The position numbers were made by a program, and so were the translations under genes. 64,000 bases of DNA from Nemertoderma westbladi (Eukaryota > Xenacoelomorpha > Nemertodermatida > Nemertodermatidae): the NCBI GenBank assembly GCA_032718475.1, contig JAUCBJ010008611.1, forward strand, positions 1 to 64,000, in the 5' to 3' direction. Below the pieces are notes generated by a model. That model was not told where the DNA came from. It saw nothing but the letters and a program-made list of their open reading frames with translations, and did not search any database. Positions 12,354 to 23,160 of the stretch are shown one piece after another. The first letter of the stretch is position 1, and the number at the start of each line of letters is the position of its first letter.

Positions 12354-12934
12354 CTGAAAACCGCAAGGGATCCCATTTCGTTAGGAGCAACGGTGAGGAA
12401 CAGATGTGGGTTACCAAACTTAGTTATCAGGTTGTATAACTTTCTCCGCTCCTGAGTTCGTTGCTCATCGGATCCCCATTTAGTTCCCGAGACTATCTTC
12501 ACGTGAGTCATCAACGATCGCGCGTTCCCTGAGTTATTAACGGTTTCATTACGCGACTTATCGAGGAATTCTTTGAGTTCATCGCGTGTAACCGAGTTAA
12601 TATTCGCACAAACGCCAGGGAATTTCCGCAAACGTAAAGACGTATTACTCAGTGCCTGTTCGCGGGACAGAATGTCAAAAACCCGGAGGACAGATTCCGA
12701 ATCGCTAAACTGTTGGGTCGATAACCGGAGTAGATGACGAAATCCTTCGACATTCCCAACGCCTGCGATGTCCCCCGGGTCGCCATAACCGAAGGGAAAC
12801 TGCTTGGCGAACATTAGCATCCGAGTCTCTGAGTTCCAGTCCGACAGTAAATGTGAACTGCGCCGTAGGACAAGTTCATCGTCACATCCCCCCATTCGTT
12901 GTAACATCTGCGCTTGCGTTGCTGATTGCGTCAC
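12354..12934 (-). CDS. Helitron polyprotein exon 4: Helitron-like N domain
   Basis: Acceptor tatatttgcag, phase 0; donor TTCAG/GTTAGT, phase 2. It encodes residues 818-1010 with FAKQFPFGYGDPGD, RLRKFPGVCANINSV and, near the end, LFLTVAPNEMGSL (about 996-1006). The L-F-x-T-x-A-x-N/D-x pattern is the conserved start of the Helitron Rep region. The exon is flanked by a satellite-filled intron upstream (12935-14602) and a poly-G-bearing intron downstream (11246-12353). Confidence 0.88.
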
Positions 12935-13109
12935 CTGCAAATATAATTATATAACCAAAGAAAAATATAATTAAAAAATCATAAAAAATTACTCATTACA
13001 TTTCAATATACTTTGTAGCAAAAATCGTCGTATCAATTAATAAGCGACAGATTAGATCTGCAAAAATAAATATATAATAAAGAGCAAATAGTTGTCCCAT
13101 GATAAGTAT

Positions 13110-13157
13110 GGGGACGTTCATAAAGTATGTCAAGCAAATTTACCCGATTTTTGACAC
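13110..13157. mobile_element. MITE end fragment (GGGGACGTTCATAAAG family)
   Basis: The sequence ggggacgttcataaagtatg, continuing through gtcaagcaaatttac to ttttgacac, matches the terminal repeats of the elements at 58231-58767 and 60352-60838. The other end is missing: the hexamer satellite starts directly after, so the satellite may have expanded within or replaced this element. Confidence 0.65.
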
Positions 13158-13169
13158 GGTAATTGTTCT

Positions 13170-14446
13170 GATGCAGGTACCTGTAATGGTACCAGAACCG
13201 GTACTTGTACTGGTACCGGTACTTGCAATGGAACTGGTACTTGTACCGGTACTTGTACTGATATCGGTGCCTGTACTGGTACCGGTGCATGTACTGGTAC
13301 CGGTACTTGCAATGGAACTGGTACTTGTACCGGTACTTGTACTGATATCGCTGCCTGTACTGTTACCGGTGCATGTACTGGTACCGGTACTTGTACTGGT
13401 ACCAGTACCGGTACTTGTAGTGGTAAAAGCACTTGTACTGGTTCAGGGTACTTGTACTGGTAGGTACCTTTACTTGTACTTGTACCGGTACTTGCACTGG
13501 TACCGGTACTTGTACCGGTACAACCGGTACTTGTAGTAGTACCGGTACTTGTACTGGTACCTGTACCGGTACTTGTACTGGTACCTGTACTGGTACTTGT
13601 ACTGGTACCGGTACTTGTACTTGTACCGGTACTTGTACTTGTACCGGTACTTGTACTGGTACCTGTACCGGTACTTGTACTGGTACCGGTACTTGTACTG
13701 GTACCGGTACTTGTACTGGTACCGGTACTTGTACTGGTACTTGTACCGGTACTTGTAATGGTACCTGTACTGGTACTTGTACTGGTACCGGTACTTGCAC
13801 TGGTACTTGTACTGGTACCGGTACTTGTACTGGTACCGGTACTTGTACTGGTACCGGTACTTGTACCGGTACTTGTACTGGTACCTGTACCGGTACTTGT
13901 ACTTGTACCGGTACTTGTACTGGTACCGGTACTTGTACTGGTACTTGTACTTGTACTGGTACCGGTACTTTTACTGGTACCGGTACTTGTACTGTTACCG
14001 GTACTTGTACTGGTACCGGTACTTGTTCTGTTACAGGTACTTGTACTGGTGCTTGTACTTGTACTTGGACTGGTACCGGTACTTGTACTGGTACCGTTAC
14101 TTGTTCTGTTACAGGTACTTGTACTGGTACCGGTACTTGTTCTGTTACAGGTACTTGTACTGGTACCGGTACTTGTTCTGTTACAGGTACTTGTACTGGT
14201 ACCGGTACTTGTTCTGTTACAGGTACTTGTACTGGTACCGGTGCTTGTAATTGTACTTGGACTGGTACCGGTGCTTGTCATTGTACTTGGACTGGTACCG
14301 GTACTTGTATTGGTACCGGTACTTGTTCTGTTACAGGTACTTGTACTGGTACCGGTGCTTGTAATTGTACTTGTACCGGTACTTGTACTGGTACTTGTAC
14401 TGGTACCGGTACTTGTTCTGTTACAGGTACTTGTACTGGTACTGGA
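13170..14446. repeat. GGTACC/GGTACT/TGTACT hexamer satellite (about 1.28 kb)
   Basis: Composed of 6-bp units GGTACC, GGTACT, TGTACT and TGTACC in a loose 18-24 bp higher order (ggtaccggtacttgtact). The right part carries ttctgttaca variants at regular spacing. Because the unit is a multiple of three, several overlapping frames are open on both strands and translate to Thr/Ser/Gly/Cys or Val/Pro/Leu repeats. These are composition effects, not genes. Confidence 0.95.
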
Positions 14447-14602
14447 AAAATAACTAAATTCGTCTGACATTTTAACCATGATAGACTCTGATATTATAAG
14501 TGAAATATTCCAATTTACACCCATAATATATAGTAAAACAATAAACCAAATACAATAAATAATTCAACCCATCGATTATTAAAAGTACCAAAAAACACCA
14601 AC

Positions 14603-16469
14603 CTGGTTAGAAGAGAATATAGAGGCGTCTGTACGTTCGACACCCTCCTCTAGGTCAGCGACGTTCACAATGTCAGCGGGGCGAGTGTGAGACGACGTAG
14701 GTTCCCCCAGTTCCATTTCCGTTGTTTCATCGTCGACAGAGCTGATCATCGAACTGGGGATGTCATCGGCGGGCAGTTCATCTAACCGCTCCTGAATGCG
14801 TTCCACATCGCCATAGAGACGGTTATTGGCGAGTAGAAACGTAAGGAGCGCGTTTACTTTATCGCGTCGGATGGTGCAGCGTTTCATAGCCAGTAAACGT
14901 TGGACTGAAGTTAACGCTCCGGCTAGAATCACCCGAAACGCCGAAACGGAGTCCTGCAGAACTCGAGGTAGTTGAATTGCAGCCGGAGTGTCAGGTTGTC
15001 CCCAAACTAACACATGCGACTGCATCATCTTATTCGCGCCGCCTCGTACAACTACAGTCTTACAGGTCGGCGTCGCGCGAACAACCAAATTCCACTCGGC
15101 GTCGGTTGCGTCAGCGAGGTAAGTCGGTACCTCGCCCAACAAGAAACCACTTGCGATGGAGAGTTTCGGTGGTTTCTTCATAGCTGCGTTTCTGAGAGAG
15201 TTCGAACAGGTTGAACAAATACGCAGCCGCACCGCACCATCCTGGTCAACTTTAAAACCCCTGGGAGACAACAACACACCCTTTAGTCGGTCATCCAAGG
15301 CCTCAACCGAGTAGAGGTTAGTTAAGGCCGCGGGGTAGTTGGTTGAGCTCCCGGGAGTGAGTTTCTTACGGAATAAATCGATCATCCGGTCGTACTCGAA
15401 ATTGTCTTTATCGGGAACATCAGCACACCAGACCTTTTCCTGGATGGAGTCCAGGAATACGGACTCGTCGCAAACGCAACAGGTCCGTTGACCCATTCCG
15501 TCGTCCCCCAAACTCCGAGTCATTTTGTCCCAAACTCTTGTTTTATCCTCGAGAGTTGGGACAGTCACTGTACCTGGTGGTGGATAGGTGACGTTATTAA
15601 TCCGGTTGCGCGCAACGTTCTCGCGATGAGTCTCCGGGTTATTAATCCGGTTCCGCGCAACGTTCTCACGATGAGTCTCCGGGTTATTAATCCGGTTGCG
15701 CGCAACATTCTCGCGATGGATCTCAGGGTTATTATTCCGGTATTCCTCCACTCTTGCACGATGGGATTCCGGGTTACCCCGCTGATGCGCAGCTACACTC
15801 GCGCGGTGGGGTTCCGGGTTGACACGTTGGTTGCGCGCAACATTCTCACGATGAGTCTCCGGGTTATTAATACGGTTGCGCGCAACATTCTCACGATGAG
15901 TCTCTGGGTTATTAATACGGTTGCGCGCAACGTTCTCACGATGAGTCTCCGGGTTATTAATACGGTTGCGCGCCACATTCTCACGATGAGTCTCCGGGTT
16001 ATTAATCCGGTATTCCTCTACACTCGCACGATGTGCAGCACGCCGTCGCGATTCCGCCGTATACTGGGCGCGGACTCTGACACACGATATCTCGTACTGT
16101 GCGTTATCTTGCAGACTCCCAGGCACTCCTCTATAGAAACAGACAACAAGTTCGTCAATAGTTGAGTAAATGGTTAGCGCAGCGACGCCCTCGGGTGATG
16201 GTAAACCTTGGGCATCGCGCGCGTGGGAGTCGAACATGAAGAACGAAGAGTCAGAGTCTTTACCGATCATCACCGTTATATCGAATGACGTTAGAATGGC
16301 GAGATCGGAACGCAGGAAGGCTTGGGTAACTCCCTGCAGTAAGTTACCATATCCTGGGATAGGATTGGGCGCCCCAGCAATGAGATCCAAAACTGTGAAC
16401 TCAGCCTCGAGATCCTTTGCAGTAAACGTCGCTGGAATATCGCGGTGTTGCAAAGCCAGCGGAGATTGT
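14603..16469 (-). CDS. Helitron polyprotein exon 3: protease His half, 15-aa repeats, Cys-rich domain
   Basis: Acceptor ttatacttttag precedes the first base, and the donor is CCAG/GTTGGT. It encodes residues 195-817. Residues about 255-300 complete the protease-like domain, with FFMFDSHARD (His277, Asp280). Residues 349-487 are nine or more repeats of a 15-residue unit of the type RINNPETHRENVARN; several are nearly identical at DNA level (15593-16009), so the block has expanded recently. Residues 525-528 start a Cys-rich module (TCCVCDESVF ... CSTCSNSLRN) resembling the DUF6570 region that precedes Helitron N-domains. The function of the repeats is unknown. Confidence 0.85.
15593..16009 (-). 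repeat. Coding 45-bp minisatellite in Helitron exon 3
   Basis: Nine to ten tandem 45-bp units encode the 15-residue RINNPETHRENVARN motif. Three middle units are diverged (QRVNPEPHRASVAAH, QRGNPESHRARVEEY, RNNNPEIHRENVARN); the outer ones are nearly identical, which points to recent unequal exchange while the frame was kept. Confidence 0.9.
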
Positions 16470-18943
16470 CTAAAAGTATAACAGTAATAATAATACAAAT
16501 TTACCTTAGCCTAGAATATGTTACAATTACAACCATAAGAATATACATAGTTTATAGTTGTTGTGGGTCCACCTGGCATGTTATATGAGTTGTTTATATT
16601 GATTCATATATACATCGTATTCACATTGTATTAAACAGCAATTTACCAACATGTACAAAATATTTAAATACAATTTTTCTGTTATTTTTTGGACGAAAAT
16701 GGCTAAAAACACACCACACGATCATAAAGAAGACAACACCCACCCACACGTATCAAAAAGAAGACGACATGTATCATAAATAAGACCAACCACACGTATC
16801 ATAAAGAAGACAAATGTATCGTAAAGAAGACAACACGTATCTTAAAGAAGACCACACGTAACATAAAGAAGACCACACGTATCATAAAGAAGACCACACG
16901 TATATCAAGAAGACCACACGTAACATAAAGAAGACCACACGTATCATAAAGAAGACCACACGTATCATAAAGAAGACCACACGTATATCAAGAAGACCAC
17001 ACGTGTCATAAAGAAGACCACACGTATCTTAAAGAAGACAAATGTATCGTAAAGAAGACCACACGTATCATAAAGAAGACAACACCCACCCACACGTATC
17101 AAAAAGAAGACGACATGTATCATAAATAAGACCACACGTATCATAGAGAAGACAAATGTATCGTAAAGAAGACCACACGTATCTTAAAGAAGACCACACG
17201 TATCAAAAGAAGACCACACGTATATCAAGAAGACCACACGTGTCATAAAGAAGACCACACGTATCTTAAAGAAGACCACACGTATCATAAAGAAGACCAC
17301 ACGTATATCAAGAAGACCACACGTACCTTAAAGAAGACCACACGTATCTTAAAGAAGACCACACGTATCATAAAGAAGACCACACGTATATCAAGAAGAC
17401 CACACGTGTCATAAAGAAGACCACACGTATCTTAAAGAAGACAAATGTATCGTAAAGAAGACCACACGTATCATAAAGAAGACAACACCCACCCACACGT
17501 ATCAAAAAGAAGACGACATGTATCATAAATAAGACCACACGTATCATAGAGAAGACAAATGTATCGTAAAGAAGACCACACGTATCTTAAAGAAGACCAC
17601 ACGTATCAAAAGAAGACCACACGTATATCAAGAAGACCACACGTGTCATAAAGAAGACCACACGTATCTTAAAGAAGACCACACGTATCATAAAGAAGAC
17701 CACACGTATATCAAGAAGACCACACGTACCTTAAAGAAGATCACACGTATCATAAAGAAGACCACACGTGTCATAAAGAAGACCACACGTATCTTAAAGA
17801 AGACCACACGTATCTTAAAGAAGACCACACGTATCATAAAGAAGACCACACGTATATCAAGAAGACCACACGTACCTTAAAGAAGATCACACGTATCATA
17901 AAGAAGACCACACGTGTCATAAAGAAGACCACACGTATCTTAAAGAAGACCACACGTATCTTAAAGAAGACCACACGTATCATAAAGAAGACCACACGTA
18001 TCTTAAAGAAGACCACACGTATCATAAAGAAGACCACACGTATATCAAGAAGACCACACGTACCTTAAAGAAGATCACACGTATCATAAAGAAGACCACA
18101 CGTGTCATAAAGAAGACCACACGTATCTTAAAGAAGACCACACGTATCTTAAAGAAGACCACAGGTATCTTAAAGGAGACCACACGTATCATAAAGAAGA
18201 CCACACGTGTCACAAAGAAGACCACACGTATCTTAAAGAAGACCACAGGTATCTTAAAGGAGACCACACGTATCATAAAGAAGACCACACGTATCTTAAA
18301 GAAGACCACAGGTATCTTAAAGGAGACCACACGTATCATAAAGAAGACCACACGTATCATAAAATAAGACCACACGTATCATAAAGAAGACCACACGTAT
18401 CATAAAGAAGACCACACGTATCATAAAGAAGACCACACGTAACATAAAGAAGACCACACGTAACATAAAGAAGACCACTCGTATCATAAAGAAGACCACA
18501 CGTATATCAAGAAGACCACACGCAGCATAAAGAAGACCACACGTATCATAAAGAAGACCACACGTATCATAAAGAAGACCACACGTAACATAAAGAAGAC
18601 CACACGTAACATAAAGAAGACCACTCGTATCATAAAGAAGACCACACGTATATCAAGAAGACCACACGTAGCATAAAGAAGACCCCACCCACATGTATCA
18701 TAAAGAAGACCACACGTATCATAAAGAAAATATTTTTATTTTTATTTAATTTTTATTATAAATATTTTTTAACCAGATCAACTTTGAGAGTTTATGTTAA
18801 GTGTATCAGAACTCCACCCCGCAGCGGATTTTTTGGGCCAATAAACATTGTGAAATATTATTGTGGGGAACAGAGAAGAAAATATAATTTCCCGAAAGTG
18901 TTATTATTTCCTGATTGACTACTATAAGTAATGAAACACTCAC
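16470..18943 (-). other. Helitron intron 2, filled by a minisatellite
   Basis: The 2474-bp intron separates the Cys and His halves of the protease-like domain. The donor GTGAGT and acceptor tacttttag are intact. About 2 kb of it is the ACACGTAT-AAAGAAGACC array; the remainder is AT-rich. Confidence 0.85.
16720..18729. repeat. ACCACACGTATCATAAAGAAG minisatellite (about 2 kb)
   Basis: About 100 units of 18-21 bp, each made of accacacgt plus a variable middle (atcata, atctta, aacata, atatca, gtcata) plus aaagaag. Higher-order blocks repeat, such as the stretch around 17041-17300, which returns near 17443-17700. Short open frames on the minus strand (VVFFMIRVVFFKIR type) are repeat translations only. 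Confidence 0.95.
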
Positions 18944-19100
18944 GACAGTTGTTGATAAAGTTGATCTCCCCCAGTGACAATATAATCAACTATCTCACTA
19001 CTCCATATAACCGGGTTGGTTACAGCGGCCATTCCAGAAGCGAAAGCGGCAACGGCAGTGCATTGAACCCCACGAGAGAATACCAGAAATCGTTCGTCAC
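18944..19100 (-). CDS. Helitron polyprotein exon 2: Cys half of a cysteine-protease-like domain
   Basis: Acceptor ttactcacag, then a 157-nt exon, then a GTGAGT donor. It encodes residues 143-194 and contains SRGVQCTAVAAFASG with the candidate nucleophile Cys156, then NPVIWSSEIVDYIVTGGDQLY. The G-x-Q-C-T start followed by W...D.I...GD.LY is the pattern of the ubiquitin-specific tegument-type peptidase fold (MEROPS C76-like), which is often found in invertebrate transposon proteins. The matching His region is in exon 3, and the domain becomes whole only after a 2474-bp intron is removed. Assignment rests on motif memory, not on a search. Confidence 0.75.
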
Positions 19101-19393
19101 CTGTGAGTAAATTATATTTTGGAGAAATTAACTTTTGTATAATACCGGAAAGACTTAATTCAGATACCAGTTCAAGGACATTGTGTTTGTTTTCAGATAT
19201 TGTCATTGTCACGCGCCATAAAATCAAAACAATACAGAAATAAACAAATGTAAATGCTACTTGCGTCGGTTGGTTGACTGGTTAGGTTTACAGACAGATC
19301 AATCATTAAGAACAATTTAAAATAATTGAGGACTGTCTGACTGTATGATACTTCCTTACCGGTGCGGTAGTAGGACGAGAAAAAAAAACTAAC

Positions 19394-19820
19394 CTTGGTG
19401 GAAGGTACCAGCGATACGAATGGTACTGCTAGCGGTGGTCGTGATGCTGGTACCGGTAGTGGATCGCCCTCTTCTGGGAACCATAGCGATCGAAGAAATT
19501 CCAGTGGCGGAACGGTTGGCGGTAGCAGGTAGAGGCCTGCCGTCTCTCACCACTGGAATTGCGGAGCCGTCGATACTGGTTGTCATCGCGACGCCCGGAC
19601 CCGCCACCGCGGCCCCGCCATTAGTAGCGGGAGCAGAAGCTTCTCCGAGAGATGCAGTACCGGTGTCTCCACCAGTGCTGCATCTCAACCTACCGGACAG
19701 TTGAGAAATTTCAACTCCCGCTACTCCGACGTCCCGCCGCGGCAGCGATGGAGAACGTGGATCCGGAAGCTCCTTGCGAACGGAATGAAAGTTAAATTTC
19801 GTTCGCTTTTTCGGGGGCAT
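19394..19820 (-). CDS. Helitron polyprotein exon 1 (residues 1-142)
   Basis: Starts at an ATG encoding MPPKKRTKF, a basic, nuclear-localisation-like start. An in-frame upstream Met at 19934 exists, but the sequence between looks like 5' UTR. The encoded stretch is rich in Ser, Thr, Gly, Ala and Pro (low complexity, probably disordered). The exon ends CACCAAG at a GTTAGT donor, leaving one base of a Gly codon. The next intron is 293 bp (19101-19393). The start choice is inferred; the donor and frame agree exactly with exon 2. Confidence 0.75.
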
Positions 19821-19934
19821 TATAAAAGAAGCAGGATAGGGAGTAAAAGTATATTGAAGGTTGGTGTAACGGTAATGGTAAGGCAACTCTAACTCAAGAA
19901 CTCGGTGTCTAAAGTAATCAATAAAACAATTCAA

Positions 19935-20129
19935 TTCGATTCAATAAAGCAATTACTGAATTAGCAATAACAGTCAAATTAACACAAAATAATAACAGAT
20001 CAGCACGGCGCGAGGCAGATGCAACTATGTAATGCAGTCGGGAGTCGGCAATGTTCAGACTGTCAGATGTCAGCGCAGTATTATTCTGTTACCGGCAGAT
20101 CGGTATTGAATACCGGTATTGATTATAGG
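19935..20129. other. Interval between the Helitron start and the hAT element
   Basis: About 200 bp upstream of the Helitron reading frame. It should hold the Helitron 5' end and promoter, but no TC terminus or core promoter could be identified with confidence. The direct repeat tgattatagg (20120-20129) belongs to the adjacent insertion. Confidence 0.4.
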
Positions 20130-21046
20130 CAGGGATGGCAAATACCATGGTTTTTTGAAAAAAAAATTTTTGGAGGTGGTTTTATTGTTTGGCTTTTTAT
20201 GGTTTTCTGTGGTTTAATTAAATCCAATACAGCAATGCATACAAATGTAGGGCCAGGGCCTACTGCCTACATACAACAGTCTGACAGTACAACCCTTGCG
20301 CTTGCCCAATATAACAAAATACTGGAATAATTGAATAAGGCCACATACAGTACGAGTACAGCAGTATGCTGGTTTGAAGCGTTTATTCTGCTGTTCTGTT
20401 ATGTCCTTACTCTCCTGCTCCTCCAACCCATCAGCCCATGTCAGCATGTGACAAAATACTAACAACATACAACGTAAAAATACATACCAACGTCCAGACG
20501 TCTGCACTGCTCCACTGCACGCCTGGCTGCAAACCACCACTGAACCGCGCACAATTTTTCAGCCGCGCAATATTGGACAATATACTGATATACCGCGCGC
20601 GCATGCACCGAAAAAAAACGCGCACACCACATTTTAACAATGTAAACGAGAAACATACGCCAGCGAAGCGAGCAAAACCCTTTCATTAACATTGCAGAAT
20701 GAACAGATGAAAAAGAAACGAGAGCAAAACTCAAAGTGAGAGAAATTTGTCCATTAGGCATAGGCAGTTAGGCCTACAGCATTATAACAGCTGAACAGTG
20801 CAAAATGATAAGATAAAGAAACGCGAGCAAAACTCAAAGTGAGCTAATTTTTTTCCTTCTAACAGTGCAAAATGAAAAAGAAACGCGACTACACGTCTGC
20901 TTTATATTATTTACAGCGTTAATTGTAAAATTTTATGAAAAACCATAAAAAACAATTTTTTCGCCTTTTTTTAAAAGTTGGCTAAACCAAAAAACCATAA
21001 AAAACCAATGGTGAGAAAAACCATTGGTTGCCAGCCCTGACAGCCT
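20130..21046. mobile_element. Nonautonomous hAT-like element (917 bp) with 8-10 bp target duplication
   Basis: The left end is CAGGGATGGCAAATACCATGG; the right end read in reverse contains CAGGGCTGGCAACCAATGG. Both arms carry AT-rich aaaccataaaaaacc motifs. The flanks are direct repeats: attatagg at 20122-20129 and 21047-21054 (tgattatagg if extended to 10 bp). CAGGG ends and 8-bp duplications are typical of hAT transposons. The right end has eight extra bases (acagcctg) between the inverted repeat and the duplication. No transposase frame is present. Confidence 0.85.
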
Positions 21047-21059
21047 GATTATAGGTTTC

Positions 21060-23160
21060 CGGGTCGTAATACAGTAATACTGTAGGCCTACGGTACCGGC
21101 TGACCGGTATCTACTGACCTATACGGTAACGGTAGGCCTAATACTGTACTGTAATACGGCACCGGCTGACCGGTAGGCTTGTAGGCCTCCTGGCTCCTAC
21201 CGGCACCGGTAATAATAATTTACCGGCAGACCGGAATTTATTTATGTAATTAATTTGGCACTAGGCCTGAGGCCTACCTGACTACGGTACGGGCTAACGG
21301 CCAGACGGCTGAACGGGTAGGGCCTACTGGCCTACGCGTGTACGCCTACCTGACTGCTGACTACCGGTACCAAACACAGACAGACAGAAACAGCCAAATC
21401 GCGCAGTGCAACATATTTCAGTATTTGATATTTTACAACTTCAGAACTTTATACAGTTCAGCAGTTATAGGCCTATCTGCCTATCACTGCAGCACTGCAC
21501 TGTATCACATCAGATCTGCACATTGCACTGTTGCACATGCAACATGTGTGAAATTATTTCACAATGTCACTGGTCACCTAGCACCCAGACTGGAATCCAT
21601 ACACTTTGCGCCGGATTAATCCGGCGCACTTTGCAATAAAAGCGCGCCAATGTGGCGCGTGGCGCGCTCGAAAATCGTAAAGCGCGCCGACTTTGGCGCG
21701 TGGCGCGCTCGAAAATCGTAAAGCGCGCCGGCTTTGGCACGTGGCGCTCCCAAAAATAAAAACCGGCGCCGATTTGTTAGTTTACAGATTTAACAATTAG
21801 GCTATTAAAAATTGCATTAGCTGTTTAAAAATTTCGGCTCGCTTCGCTCGCCTTTCTTTTTCTGTTGTATGGTTAATGGTTCAATGGTTATGGTTAGGCA
21901 ACTGTTGTATAGCTGTATAGGGCAGCAGGGACTGGCAGACTGGTACAGCAGTACTGACTACTGAGTGACTGACATTGACAGATTGGTTACACTCCCTCAA
22001 AATTGAATTTGCATTGGCGTGGCGCTCTTCAAAATTGTTTCAATGTGTGGCGCGCTTAAAAATTTAGTTGGCGCGGGGTTTCTTCGAAATTTGAAATTGC
22101 ATCGGCGTGCTTACCGGTAAAAATTTAGGAGGCGCAGGGTTTTTCTTCGAAATTGCATCGGTGCGCGGCGCGCATAAAAATTGGTCGGCGCGCTATCCGG
22201 CGCACTTTTTGGATGGATTCCATACAGGCCTAGCACCTAGGTCACAGTTACAGTTTAATTTTCGGCGCGCTTAAAAATATAATTTCTTTCGGTCTTTCGA
22301 AAATGCATCGGCTGCGGCGGCGCGCGGCTCATATAAAAATTGGTCGGCACGCCATCCGGCGCAACTTTTTGGATGTATTCCATAGACTGATAGAGGATAC
22401 AGGCTGACTAGTCCTCAACCCTGCATCTGTCTGTCTGTGAATCACTGCATCCTTCTGTCCTTCCTTACCCAGTTACAGAGTTACCTTACTACTGTTACTG
22501 CTGTACTGTACTACTGACTGACTAGAATACTGCACTACCGGTACCTAACTGTAACTACCGGGCACCGGCAGACCTGTGTAGCGGCGGTAAGGGATGTCAG
22601 GCACACAGCACAGTCCACAGTCAGTCAGCATGTAGAAGTAGGATGTAGGGCTACCGTCAGACCGTACCGGTCACGCGGTCAGCCGGTATGACATCACTTG
22701 CCATGCTGCCATGTGTAAATATTACAGCAGTAATCTGGAAGGCCTAATACAGTTCTACAGTCAACTCTCAACTGTACACTATACTTCAGTACTTACTGAC
22801 TTCTGTAATTAAGAATCAATCATCTGGACCGCAGTCCATAACCTAATAAATAATATATCTTTAGTTCATGGTAGCCACTAGCCAGCTTGATGGGGGGAGA
22901 AGCTATTGGCTTTTGCCATTCTAACCAATTTAATCACTGTAGCTAAGTAAAGTAAATAAATAGAACAGTGTTTATCTTCTGATTTTAAGTCAATGACGCC
23001 TCTCCATAGTACAGTATTAAGGTTGTCTTTCATATATTTTAAATTCAACTATTATATTATTGGAGCAGCGTACAAGTCAGACAGTTACAATAGTACCCGA
23101 CAATCATCAGAAAAGGCACTGTGTAAAACTAACAGTCATTCAGATTGCACGCTAACTAAC
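21060..23160. repeat. GCGCGCC-rich repeats, no gene
   Basis: Blocks of aaagcgcgccgactttggcgcgtggcgcgctcgaaaatcgt type occur at 21640-21770 and, diverged, at 22010-22210 and 22255-22390. The core from tggaatccat (21592) to atggattcca (about 22224) reads as an inverted pair, with tgcgccgga/tccggcgca inside, so this is probably a TIR element with a second partial end near 22385. A related scrap is at 51505-51590. No coding region is seen. Confidence 0.55.

Larger units (their letters stand above)
12935..14602 (-). other. Helitron intron 3, filled by a GTACCG satellite
   Basis: The 1668-bp intron between exons 3 and 4 is mostly the hexamer-based array at 13170-14446, next to one end of the GGGGGCGTTCATAAAG MITE family (13110-13157). 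Splice signals at both ends are intact. Confidence 0.85.
4661..19820 (-). mobile_element. Helitron-type rolling-circle transposon, spliced and open (2260 aa)
   Basis: Seven exons on the minus strand (19820-19394, 19100-18944, 16469-14603, 12934-12354, 11245-10458, 8936-6783, 5469-4661) sum to 6783 nt, exactly 2261 codons with the stop. Every intron starts GT and ends AG, and every junction keeps frame, which is strong internal proof of the model. Domain order is basic/disordered N-terminus, cysteine-protease-like domain, 15-residue repeats, Cys-rich domain, Helitron N-domain, HUH Rep and PIF1-like helicase. Helitrons move by rolling-circle replication: Rep nicks DNA and the helicase unwinds it. 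No in-frame stop or frameshift is seen, so the copy may be recent or active. The 5' TC and 3' hairpin-CTRR ends were not located, so the true element is longer than this span. Confidence 0.92.

Noticed and set aside
13130-14524. Long open frames on both strands (344 and 464 codons) in the GTACCG array
   Set aside because: The unit is a multiple of three without stops, so openness is automatic; no start context, splice logic or conserved domain.
16720-18729. CRISPR-like or protein-coding reading of the ACACGTAT minisatellite
   Set aside because: Units are contiguous with no spacers, and it sits in an intron with intact splice signals; the frames are short repeat translations.
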